NCBI RefSeq assembly: GCF_016808095.1
Contig: NC_068980.1
Location: 3,596,001 to 3,660,000, forward strand
Length of the DNA: 64,000 bases
DNA from: Vigna angularis
Taxonomy: Eukaryota > Streptophyta > Magnoliopsida > Fabales > Fabaceae
Direction: 5' to 3'
In this document: positions 38,278 to 49,762 of the stretch, one piece after another
Numbering within the stretch: the stretch's first letter is position 1
Layout: each line of letters opens with the position of its first letter
Made by a program: the position numbers and the translations under genes
Notes under the pieces: generated by a model
The model's input: the letters and a program-made list of their open reading frames with translations, nothing else
What the model was told of the DNA's origin: nothing
Databases searched by the model: none

Positions 38278-40233
38278 TATAATCATGAACCTGAAATTGT
38301 GACATGTCTTTCTTTCCAAATTCTACAAGATCTAAATGTTCCCTACAACTGACATAAAAATCTTGTCGATGAACCGTATAGTTAAATTATTCCGTCACTT
38401 TCCTTGACCTCACCTATTCAATACTCTCTTCATTGCAAAATAATAGTCTTTTTTTAGCCTTTTGTTTTTCTTCCAGAATTATATTTTAGTTCTTTTCAGT
38501 AATTTTCCCAACAATATCCCTAAATATAATTAACAGTAATCAATATTGAAAAAGACACAAGTGTAGTTGAAAATTTGAGAGTACTTATTTTATTGAATTT
38601 GTATAGCTAAGTATTTCAAAATCAGTCTGTAAATCTTAAAAGACTGTTTATTTTGGAATACAGAGTATAATTTTCCTAATTGGATGTCACAATTTTATAA
38701 ACGGCAGAAATAGAGTTGAATAGATTATACCTAATAGGCTACGAGGCCTTCTCAGACAGATAAGTATATACCTAATAGGCTACGAGGCCAATAAATGGAG
38801 ATGCAGAGATGCCAGACTTAGGAAGCTTCATAATCCACAAAATTCTCACAAGCAATTTTTGTGGATTGTTGGCACCTTGAATTCAAATCCACCGTATTGG
38901 TAGCAACTTCTCAAACCTAAAAGCATAAACCGTAAGTCACAAAAATAAAATGCAGAAGGCAACATGCAGTGTGGTATTTCACTGGGAAATATTTTATAAC
39001 TACAGCTGAACGTTTAGAGAATATATATGAGATAGTCAACCTATCACTTTTAAATGTGAGTTAAATGAAAATCATTACTTATAAAAAAGGAAATAAGAAA
39101 AATGAAAGAGAACATAAAATTTAGAAGTATTTGAAAGAAAGAAAGGTTATTTGAACCAAAATATATCACCTACTTAAGCCGAAATGCTAAAATGCCAAAA
39201 GAATTCAGATGAAACTCATGAAAGAACTTCATGCTCAGCATCAAATAGGTCAACATAGTCAGTCATCAACAGTACACAATAATTTGGAAGTTATCAAGGG
39301 TTGAGATTTACTCATGCAGTTAGTTGATTAATTAGCAAAATATCATTACTATAAATAAAAGCATCTTGGAATCTTTCAATATCCTTTTCATATCAATTAG
39401 TATCATGAGTTATTTCTTTGGAACACCCCTTTAGTTCTTGAATTATATAATGTTTGGCCTCATCAATTTGATGTGATTTGCATCTCTTCTCAGAATTCTG
39501 ATACTTTGGATGGATTATAACTTGAGCTTCAGATTCAAAAGATGATAATAGATTTGCAAAAGAAAAAAAATACAATGCAGAAAAAAAATGCATACCCTAA
39601 AGGAATATGAATAAATATATAAATAAAACTGAAAAAAAATATTTGTTGGCTCATAACATCTAAACATCCACTAATACAATATAAAAGAAATCCAGTTGTT
39701 AGATGATAGTGAGATAGCAAATGCTAGTGTTAGCCCACTCATCCATATTGCAAGAGTTCTGAATGGGTGTTCTTTCCATTGAGATAGCAAATCCAGTTGT
39801 CTTTTTGGCTACCTCCTTGGCTTGCTCACTGAGGGATGCTTGGGGATGTCTGCGCTAGACAGTCCCACTATATCGCCGAGATATAGAGCCAGCATGATTA
39901 CACTAAGAGCAATGAAACATAATTTGACAAAGTACTTCGAAAATTAAATTAATTCAGATGAAAGAATAATGTTATATAATTATTATCCTTTTTCTTTATT
40001 ATTTGGAATGGATCAATGCCCAATAAATTATCATGTTATCTCCAATAAAACATCCAGTTGTACTAAATTCACCCCAACTGTAATTTTCTATTCTTGAAAA
40101 CAATCAGTAAGTAGATGGAAAAGCTTGTGATGGAGGTTGTGGTTGGTTGAGAGGAGGTTCTGGCTTGAGAAGGTCTGTATCATGGACAGTAGAGAATGGA
40201 GGCAAGGACCATTCAGCAGAAATTGGTCATAAA
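38278..40233. other. Intergenic region with possible minus-strand coding scraps
   Basis: No gene can be named. On the minus strand, three short open stretches read like coding sequence rather than random AT-rich DNA: one at about 39705-39860 (SLSEQAKEVAKKTTGFAISM within it), one at about 39393-39545 (HPKYQNSEKRCKSHQIDEAK) and one at about 38850-38930 (STKIACENFVDYEAS then stop). I could not link them with convincing splice sites or assign a family. A direct repeat TACCTAATAGGCTACGAGGC occurs twice, 42 bp apart, near 38728 and 38770. Confidence 0.3.
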
Positions 40234-40241
40234 GGTATTAC

Positions 40242-43200
40242 TAGGGTGGGCAAAGTGCACTATACTGCACTGCACTATAAAAATTTATAGTTAATTATAA
40301 AACAATTTAAGAAAACTGAACTGAACTAAATAATAGTTCAGAGTAATTGAACTGAACTATTTTTTAGTTAAGTTATAGTACAGTGCAGTTTAGTAAACTA
40401 TTTTTCAGTTTATTATAGTATAGTTCAGTTTGATGCAAAGCAAATCCAGTTACAAATGCATCTTGCTTTTCAAAATCCTTAGTTCAAAGGTGGTGCAGAA
40501 GCAACTAAAAACTGTCCAAAAAAAGTACAACAATGATATAAACAATGATTAAATAAAATATTTATACAAGCTTCTTTCAAACTAGTAAGTTATGCTATGA
40601 TCTCATACATACCCAGATGTAGAATAAACACATTTTTCATAGCCTGAAGAGAAAAGAAAAACAGAAGTTCAGGATGATTTATCTTTCAACATCAGTATGA
40701 ACAACATTATCAGCATACACTAATTAAAATTCCACTCATTTGAAAATTATTAATGTTTCAACATTCAAATATTCTACACTTAATTTCCCGAAAGCATTCT
40801 GTAAAGCATTATGTAAATACTGCGTAATATGTACTCATTATGATGACATCAGGAATATAATCCAAAGTATGAAGCTACTTTACTATATATATACTATATA
40901 TACCAACTCAGCATAATTGCTTATTCAAAAGTAAGTGTTTTGGTATCTTCTAAAAGAATATCACATCTCATAGTTACAAAAACCTGTAGCAGTTTTTCAA
41001 AGAAAACAAACTAATTTGATCTTAAAGTTTAAAGGAACTAGAATAATGCAAATGCATAAAAAGAAAGCACCCATACAAAAAGTAAATTGTTTGATTGGAT
41101 GGAATTGCAGTGTCTTTTCAACACCTCAACATTCTCAGGCAAAAAGTTCCATAAATGTTTGACATTATTCATCAACATAGGTAAATGTATTCATATTTAT
41201 ATTCATCAATCAGACAAGTACTGTTATTCATTATTACACTCTAAATCATTATGGTACCAAAAGTGAAAGGATGCTACGTAGATAATTAACCTGGAACATA
41301 ATTAATCACTCTCAGAACACTTAACATAATTAACCTAACGAGATAAACATTTTGACTTACTAGGATCACGTTTGGTCAAAGAAGCAATGCCTCAAAAATT
41401 GTATGCAATATCGGAATTTCCATTTGTCTGATAGTAGCTATTGAAAGCATAGGAAGCATGAGAAACAAGTGTGTCTGGTTCAAAACATGGTCCACCTTGC
41501 TTAGATATGGATTTGCAGCTGAGTAAAATCTTACAATTGGATCAAACTTCAAAGACTGCTTTCAAATTTTGCATATACTGCTTAGGATTCTCAACTTCAC
41601 CACACCTCCATCTCTCATAAAACATGTAGAACATCACTACTTCATGGCTAGGACCAAGAACTTTCCCGCTGGACATGCAATCTCCAATATCTCTTGGAGA
41701 CACATTCTTTCAGTTGGCTTGAGAGAATTCACCAATGGCTTGCAGAATGCCAGCTGCACATCTTTCAGTTGCATGAATTATTTGGGGATTGCTCCTTGCA
41801 TTTTCTGTATACCAATGAAGCAATTCTTCCTGTGCATTGCTGACCTTCAAATTCAGGAAATGAAAGATCATTTTTCACAGTACAATCACATTTGCAGATA
41901 GTACAAACAGTAGAATCACCACAAACAAGAGTGCTGCGTGATCCAAGTCCATCAACATTTAGTTTTTCAAGTAAAAAAGCAAGTGTCCTTCCTTTTCCAG
42001 CAGCTTGGGCTAATACATCCAAAGCAATACCATTGCTATAAATTATTTTCACATCTAACTGGAAAAGAGAAAAAATTAATATAAATATATAATGAAATTG
42101 TAGCATGTCAATAAAATATCAGATCAAGACAAATCCAATCAACTAGGTATCTATGTATACTTATCAGTTGTTTGTTTTAACAGATGAGAAAGGATGGCAG
42201 AGGGTCTTACCCGCCTATCAAAAAAAAAGTTGCAGGCAAAGCTTTCAAATGAAGTAGACAAATTTCTGCCATTAAGTTTATTATGAACTATAATCTCACC
42301 CCACGTTCTCCAGACGTTTTGAGAGAGCTTTGACGACATTTGGGGCCTTCCCTTTTTCCAAATAAAAGCTAACCTTGTGACGCCGTTGTTCTGTTTCTGA
42401 CTGCAGTTACTACAGAAATTTCAAAGAAAACAAGTTGATAAAAGAATATCAATGCTTCTATATAATAGCTAATACCAAAATTCATTTAAGGCCATTCTCC
42501 TGAGCATGATTCAACATATAAAAATTCTGATAAGTATCTTATTTTTTATAATTAAAAGATTACAAGGTAGTTACATACTTGCATAGTTAGTTCAGGAAAC
42601 TTGGCTATTTCCTCCAAAACCACGTCTCTGTCCCACTTATGATCCAGATACTGTTTCCAATAAAAAATAAATTGATGGCCATAATTATACAACTTTTGAT
42701 CAGTTATAGAAACTTTTGAACATAATAGCTGTTTGCATGAGTTATGACTGTAAAAAGATCGTCATCCTTCCATTATTAATTTGCATGAACGCCATAAATA
42801 TAACGAGAGGTAAAATTACTCCGAATCCCAGACTATATGGGATGCTAATCAACAAATTTGAACACTAGAAGCTATTGGGTGCTCATAAGTTATGTGTCGT
42901 TGTTTTGGCAACATCCAAACAGCTCTACCCCAATAATTTCTCAAAGTCTTAAATAGGCTGTTGTGGGCTAAGAAGAACATTTTATATCTTATAGATCACT
43001 TTCATCTCAAAGTTCTTAAGTTGTTACTTATATGTCATCAACCTCTCTCTCTTTATCAATATAGGTTAGAGAATCTACCCTTATTCAAAAACAGCAAATC
43101 AAATCAAATCTCCTAAACAATTAAAACTCCCACAAAATCCAAAAGAAAATCAATTGTTACCCCCACTGGTTCATCCCAGATGAATAGAATGTAATGAGGC

Positions 43201-43386
43201 AGGGAAAAAATTTAGATCGCAAATATACCTAAACCACATTACATTTAACTATATTTAAAATAAAATAAGTTCAGTATATTTAAACTGAACTATTAAACAG
43301 TTAACTAGGTTTCAGTAAAAATAGTTTAAGTTTTTTTGAAGTACAAAAGAGTATAGATAAACTATAGTAAACTGTGCCCAGCCCTA
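40242..43386. mobile_element. Candidate non-autonomous hAT-type transposon carrying a gene fragment
   Basis: The left end reads TAGGGTGGGCAAAGTGCAC and then TATA. The reverse complement of the right end reads TAGGGCTGGGCACAGTTTAC and then TATA: imperfect terminal inverted repeats with one indel and a few mismatches. The TAGGG(N)TGGGCA form is typical of plant hAT elements. The flanks are GGTATTAC (40234-40241) and GGTATTAG (43387-43394), an 8-bp target duplication with one mismatch, the hAT length. Both subterminal regions (to about 40440 and from about 43250) are dense in ACTGAACT/AGTTCAGT words in both orientations, like transposase-binding subterminal repeats. No transposase is encoded. 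The interior holds the sucrose-phosphatase pseudogene at 41361-42650. The element call is inference from termini and duplication. Confidence 0.7.
41361..42650 (-). pseudogene. Sucrose-6-phosphate phosphatase (SPP) partial pseudogene
   Basis: Minus-strand blocks match plant SPP in order, with introns retained. Exon 42650-42579 reads YLDHKWDRDVVLEEIAKFPE. Exon 42400-42300 includes EQRRHKVSFYLEKGKAPNVV. The next starts near 42060 (LDVKIIYS, then [11 protein letters not shown] and LVCGDS). After that come [43 protein letters not shown] and EVVMFYMFYERWRCGEVENP, and then the SPP C-terminal domain up to a splice donor at 41361. SPP hydrolyses sucrose 6-phosphate in the last step of sucrose synthesis. 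This copy is dead: the catalytic GDSGND motif is replaced after GDS, followed by a frameshift, a stop after GEFSQAN and at least two more frameshifts. The first and last exons are absent. It lies wholly inside the hAT-type element. Confidence 0.88.
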
Positions 43387-43394
43387 GGTATTAG

Positions 43395-43827
43395 TGTACG
43401 AGAGGCCAAAGTTCAGTACTCACCTGCAACACCATTAGCAGAGGCCAGCAGCTATGGAGATTTTGGAGCGTTAACTCAAACTAGGTAAACATTTAAAAAA
43501 TAAACAAAAGGAGAAACTGTTATACGTCAAGCAAATCAAAGGTGTAAAATGATGGAGAAACATAAGCAGTAAGAAAAAAGGCCAGGTAATATGCTCTACC
43601 GTATGATTAATAGATTTGGATAATAAATGAGCCTATTCGATCTCAGTATTTATCAAATCTACATATTATGCTCATCTTTACATTATCAGTTGTAAAAGGC
43701 AAACAAATGGTACATGCTTCGTAATATCTCTTGCCTCTTATTGACTCGTTGTCCCGCAATTGATACATATGTAGCAGACAGAAAGAAAACAAAATACAGA
43801 TAACTTACTGAAAGTTGTCATCCAAAA
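43395..43827. other. 3' flank of the PPR gene
   Basis: AT-rich. It probably contains the 3' UTR of the minus-strand PPR gene. The right end of the hAT-type element lies only about 440 bp past the PPR stop codon. Confidence 0.5.
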
Positions 43828-45563
43828 TCAAGTTCGAAATTGTTCAGCAATTTTTAAAAGACTGTAGGTTTCAGCATCTGGTCTAGCTCCCCCAAGAATC
43901 ATTCTTTTCAAAAGATTTGGATCATAAATCTTAGCTTTTACATAAGCCTTAATCAAGGTATTATATACAAAAGTATATCTGCAATACTTTGTTTTATGAA
44001 ATTCTTCAAACAATCTCTCAACATTTCCCACATCACCTTTTTCAGCAAAAACCTCAATAATTGAAAGAGTGGTCTCCAACCACGGGGTTGAATTTCTAAC
44101 CCTCTTGCTAATTGTCAAACGCAAACCCAAGTCTAAGGTCTTTAAAGCTTGCTCTGCCATACCAGATCTTAAGCAGCCCAGAGCAAGTTGACGATAAGTA
44201 ATGGCATTTGGTTTACACCCACTCGCCTTCATAATTTTGTACAGTCTAGCCGCTTTGTCGACAAATCCATGGTTGCAGTATACAGAGATCATTGAATTGA
44301 ATTGCTCTACAGATTTCAATCCTTTGGTTGATTTCATTTCTAACCAAATTTCTTCGGCTCTGTTTAGCTGTCCAATCCTACCAAATGCTTCAATGGCTAG
44401 CATGTAACTTTTAGATCTAACAGAGGGGAGTTCTTGAATGATGGTCCAAATTCTTTCCAGCTCCTTTTGGCTCCCTAGATACCCATACAAAATAAGTAGG
44501 ACATCCAATGTTGACCAGTTATTCCCTGTAATAGACTTCTCCACAGCTTCCACATATGCTTCAGTTGCAGTATATAATCTGGCCACTGCATGAGCAATAG
44601 CCAAAATACAGTAAGATATTTCATTTGGTTCAACCTGTGCTTCTTTCATTCGACAGAAGACCTTCAACAAATTCTCGAGATTATGTTCACTGGCCTCTAT
44701 TTTCATCAAAATATTGTAGGTGGACACATGTGGGGGAACTTTATCAGCCTTCATTTGGATGAGCAACTTGGGTATCATCTTCTTGCGCCCTGGCGAGGAA
44801 TGAAGAATTATGAGACGGTTGAAAACCAAGTGCGAAATGGGAAATCTCAATTCCCTCATTCTCTTCATGTACTCAAGTGAAAGCCTTATGACACCCTTAT
44901 CCAAGCATGCAATCACTAGATTGTTGTAGAGCAACTCATTGTGAAACTCAACCGGAATTCGGGAGAACAGCTTCTCACCATGTGAAATCCCATGAAGCTT
45001 AATTGTAAACTCAACAAGATAAGAGTAATCCAGTTCCCTAGGTCTGTAGGGTCTTTCCCTGATTACCCATTCCATCACCTATCGATCAACACAAAAAGGT
45101 AAAACCTTCAGTATATCTACTCTATCAAGTACCGATAAGCAATACTTTTTCCATTCTACAACATTTAAAAAAGAAAAATCCAAACTTGCTTAAACTTAAA
45201 TAGTCACATTCACTATTGAGAGACCAGACTATTACTACATATATAACTGACCTGAAGGGCACGTATGTTCTTTTTGAGCTTCCTGAGTCGGTTAATGGAG
45301 TGAAAGACGTCACCGCCGTGAACGGGGAAGCCATCTCTCATCCAACTGCGGAAAGCAGAGCCGACGGATTCTCCTTTGGGGAGTCTCTCGATTCTCCGAG
45401 ACAGGGAATCCTGGTTTTGTGTCGCTTGAGCACAGAACAATTTCAAGGTAAGAGTTCCACAAGGTGTTCGACGTATTAACTGAACCAACCACTCTCGTGC
45501 GAAGAAGCCTGTCACACTTTGCATGCTTTTGCTTATCATCGTAACCCCGACACAAGGCTGCAC
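43828..45563 (-). CDS. P-class pentatricopeptide repeat protein, At1g07590-like
   Basis: Two exons on the minus strand (45563-45252 and 45078-43828) joined by a GT-AG intron in phase 0, giving 520 residues. The N-terminus (SMQSVTGFFAREWLVQLIRR) is rich in Arg and hydrophobic residues and lacks acidic ones, as in mitochondrial targeting peptides. The body begins with SRRIERLPKGESVGSAFRSW and continues with helical PPR-type repeats, for example SYCILAIAHAVARLYTATEA, QFNSMISVYCNHGFVDKAAR and FVYNTLIKAYVKAKIYDPN, ending GGARPDAETYSLLKIAEQF. No E, DYW or other C-terminal domain is present, so it is P-class. Sequence and length fit Arabidopsis At1g07590 (recalled). PPR proteins bind organellar RNA; this one's target is unknown. 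An in-frame ATG at 45539 is an alternative start eight residues downstream. Confidence 0.9.
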
Positions 45564-46778
45564 CAGTTTGGTGCTACAACTCGCTCAAACTTCTAAGCTA
45601 CTTCAAATTTACAAAGCACGAGGCATGGGCATAATATATGCCAAAAAACAACAAAAGAACTCTAAATGTTATTTTAATGAATATGCTAAAAGAGATATCT
45701 ATTTATAAATTAAAAAAATTACTTATACAAATAATTTTTAAAAATTACTTATACAAATATATATTAGGTTTTTCAATTAATTAGAATTTTTAATTTCATT
45801 TTTTAATTAAGAATTAGGGATTATTTTTAGTTATTTAATAATTGTATAATATGTTTTTTAATGTTGTAGTTCGAAATTGAAATTAGAATAATTTAAAATA
45901 GGTCTCGGAATTAATCAAATTTAATTCAAAGTAGTATAAGTGTTTCCTATTTAATAAAAATAGAAGTAAAAATGCTTCTCTGGTAGTCAAGTCAGATATT
46001 TAAAGTACTTTTTAAATTAAACTTGTATTTGTATGAGTATGGATTTATTTTCTTTAACTATTTTGCTTACTTATTCGATTATAATATTTGAATTAATATG
46101 TTATTTATAATTATTTTCATGGAAAGTAAATTTTTATGAGTTTAAAGTCTAGTCTGCGAGACCAAGTTCTCACAAATTTACGTTGAGTTTGATACTGATA
46201 CCATCTTTATAAAAGTGATACTCTAATGAATAATATGATAACAGAGTTGACTCGTGACAATATTATAATTTCGGATTGAATTGAATCAAAGGCTATTTCT
46301 TATTAGCAAACTATAGACCAAGTATAAACTAAGCACAACATTTTAAGTGCAGGAAACGCAGTGTTGGTCTCTAGAAATTGCATTTTCATCAAGTGCTGTC
46401 TACACTAACCCAGTACAAGGACATGAAATCTCCAAGGTGTAAGCAAGAACACGTCACTCATATGTTATTTACAAGATAATCAATCACGCCAATGACCAAA
46501 ATCCACGAGGAACTTTACATGACATATACCAGACAACCTTATTTATAAGTTAATATACATATGAATCTTATTCGCATGAAAAAATCGACATGGAGCTCAA
46601 ATGCACAGGAATCTATATTCCACGGCATATTATTGCTAGTGTGCTGTAGCAATTAAAGGCTTGCGGCTGTCCCTTTTGTCATCTTCATCTTCACCTTCTA
46701 CAATCAATACAATCCAAGTTGCTTAACTTCTGGATCAGCTACCAGAATTTCCTGAGCAGAACCATGATCATGCAGACT
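45564..46778. other. Intergenic DNA between the PPR and TRM-like genes
   Basis: AT-rich with no ORF of interest. The right end (about 46400-46778) probably holds the 3' UTR of the TRM-like gene, and the left end the promoter of the PPR gene. Confidence 0.5.
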
Positions 46779-49762
46779 TCATGAGAAGATAAATTCATCA
46801 AACAAATCATCCATTATCATCTCTTCTAGTTCAAGTGCTACATACTCCTCTTCCTCTTGAAGGATCATCCACCCTCTTCCTTGTGCCAAATCACGACCCA
46901 CAACATCATCTAATGTCTGATCTAGCTCAGGTCTCAAGGTCAGGTATGAATTAACACTAGTCCACACTTCATTCAGAAGATAGTGCCCTTTAGGCATTGG
47001 ATGGAGGCGGGGGTTGAAGGAGAATGGTCTTGGGAAGTAAGTTGGTGACCTTCCATAAATTTCCAGCAGCACCTCGTTCACTAAGTTAAAAATGAGTTGG
47101 TGATCATAATGTTTGGTTGTCTCTTCTTCAGAGGTTTCTATTTCATGCCGCAAACTCGCTTCCAAATCTTTGAACAAGGAGGGCTTTAGTGGCTGGTCTA
47201 TTGTGTATCTCATCTGAGTGTGCTCATTTCCCAAGAATCCCGAAAATTCAAGAACATTTTTTAAATATTTGAAATTGGAAGGGTAATCTGTATCTTCAGC
47301 TGTTATTCCACTTGCATTTCTGTTGTATGAAGAGTCTGGCCATGCACTTCCTTTATCTGATAAATCACCTTCCAATTCCTCCAATGTAGAGACTTGGGTA
47401 TACAATTCTGTGCCTGAAATGATAATGACCAAACCAGTCAGTAATTAGTCAATTGCCTCTGTTGTAGTTCATATCACAAATATTAAGAGGGGGGAAAAGT
47501 GACTGCAATATTTCATCCAATATTTTTGTTTTACTTAGAATAATAAAGATTTTCATGATATCATGACATCTCAAAGAAATACTTAGTCTCATGTATATCA
47601 ACACAAGTTTGGTACCTTCTTTGTGGCTGGTTATATTGTCCTCGCAGGCAGTTTCAAGAGTTGGCATCACCTCCTTACTAAGATAGGCAGTCATATTACT
47701 CATTTTCTCTATTTCTTGTGTAAAACTTCCTTCCCCCACTGCTGCCTCATCCATGTCCTCCTTTTGGTCACAGGTAACTTCATCAATTTTCTCCAAAATC
47801 TTATCTGTTTCCACAATTTCAACCTCTTTAAAATTATCGAGTGATTTGTCCATCTTCAAAGGAAGACTCACTGATTTTCTATGAGCACGATCGTATGTTT
47901 CCTCGGTATTCCCTACATCATTTGTATCAAAAAGTACCTCTTGTACAAGGAAGCCTAAAGTCTCGAGATTAGGCATAGACAAATTGCTTCTTGAAAAGTT
48001 AGGAACATGTGCACTCTTGTGGATCCTATCCTCGTGTGTCAATTTTAAGCTTTTAGACTTTGAGCTTTGCCACTTGGCTTCTTTGCTGAAGCTTTTCTCG
48101 AACAACTGAGTATATCTATCCAATGATTCATTGAGAGAAGATGTTCTCCGCATGAGCCGGGCATCATGTTTGTTGGAATCATAATCAGAAGCTTTAGTTT
48201 CATTTGAGCTTTTGCTCCTTTTGTATTCTTGAACCACGCCATCTTCTAAACTTTGTGAGATCTCTTCCTCATTATTGATTATGCTATATTCAGGCGAAGC
48301 TCTGTGTTGGATAGCTTCAGCAGAAGTTTGTTTACCACTTTTTCTGAATTCCACAAGAGCATGTTTTATCTTCTGCTTTATAGCTTTGAATTGATGAAGA
48401 ACCAACTGATTCCACCCTCTGTGATTTGATTCATGAGAAGACCTTGAAGAAATAATTGCTTTTTGTTTCATGGCACTATCAACACCAAGATCACTCACCA
48501 AAGTTCGTGGCTTCTCATAAGAAATATCTTTCACAAAACTGGAAACTGACATGTTTGATTCCTGGGCAACAGCAAACAATTTTTCTCCCTTTGGATAAAT
48601 TTCGTTTTGCTTGTGTTTTAACGACCTAGAGCTAATGTTCCTCATCTGTGAAGTTGAGGCTAAAGGAAATGACCCACATTTTGTCAATCTTGCATTGGTT
48701 TGGGAAGGTTGCTGGAGTTTTTTCCCACTGAAGTCCATGTCTCGTAGAAATTTGAGTAATAAATCCTTCTCCACCCTAAGAAACTCAAAAACATCTGAAT
48801 GTTTCTCAAATTTATAGGAAATGTCTCCATTATGCTTGTTTGTTTCCGTAGGCTTATGGTTAAGGTAAGCTTCTGTTGTCTTGCCATTTTTTTCCAGATG
48901 AAGTGCATACTCCTTACTGGCCTGGTTTTTCCTCGAGTAGTCCATGGTTTCACTGCCTTTGGAGTTTTCTTTGTTAAACTCTTTCCCAGTTCGTGTTTCC
49001 TTTTGATTGTAGTTGGGAGAACTTTTGCCTGCAGCATGCAATTTTTCGCTTTCTTGTCTGACCTGATATTTATACAAGACATGATTACAATATTATATAC
49101 AAATATATCCATGTCAAAAAGGAGACCAATCTATAATTGTTTGTGGCCACCTCCTTAAAATAAGAGAATACAAAGTTTTCAACTTACCAGGAGGGGCTCC
49201 GATTCTGTAACTCCATCGTGTTGGTCATCAAGTTGGTTATACAAAATGCTTTTTCTCTTATCTGCAGTAAAGTTAAAGAGCTTGTTAAGTATGTAAAGTC
49301 ATTGACAGAAGCAAAAATATGGTCACGTTGATTCAAGAGAGGAAAATGTCAGGTTATCTTAAAAGTGAGGATTAAACAAAATTATTTTTTAGAAGAATTA
49401 ATTGAAAAAGTTAATAATTACTGAGGGAGTAATTTGTAGCATACCCTTATGTTGTATCATGTACGGGTTTTGATGAAGGCAAATATACAAGCACAGTGGG
49501 TTCCATGTTGTATATTAAGCCAAATGCAATGTTCCATTTAGAAATAGAAAGAAAAGCAAAATTTAAGCAATGATGAGTGAGAGAACCAAGATTTGCTGTC
49601 AAATTGCTTACATGTGGCATGTCTTCTCCTTTTGTGGGGAAACACCTTTTTTACGCGCCAACGATGGTAATCAAGAATTTTAAGCATGCCCCACATGCAT
49701 CCTGGATTATTGTCCTGAATTTGAATAGCGGTCTGGTCGGAAGAAATCAGGTCCTTTCCCAT
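46779..49762 (-). CDS. TRM-like (TON1-recruiting motif family) protein with DUF4378
   Basis: Four exons on the minus strand: 49762-49612, 49261-49188, 49062-47616 and 47413-46779. Introns are GT-AG and phases join to 768 residues. The N-terminus has NNPGCMWGMLKILDYHRWR followed by the basic run KKVFPHKRRR, a signature of this plant family. Residues ~165-187 (DVFEFLRVEKDLLLKFLRD) match the conserved LL-rich block. The long Ser/Lys-rich middle is probably disordered, with a basic patch near FKAIKQKIKHALVEFRKSGK. The C-terminal ~160 residues form a DUF4378 domain: YLKNVLEFSGF, NLVNEVLLEIYGR, then ALELEEMIMDDLFDEFI, the C-terminal acidic/hydrophobic helix corresponding to the TON1-binding M2 motif. 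TRM proteins recruit TON1-PP2A complexes to microtubules and influence cell shape and division plane. Which TRM number it is remains unresolved. Confidence 0.87.
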
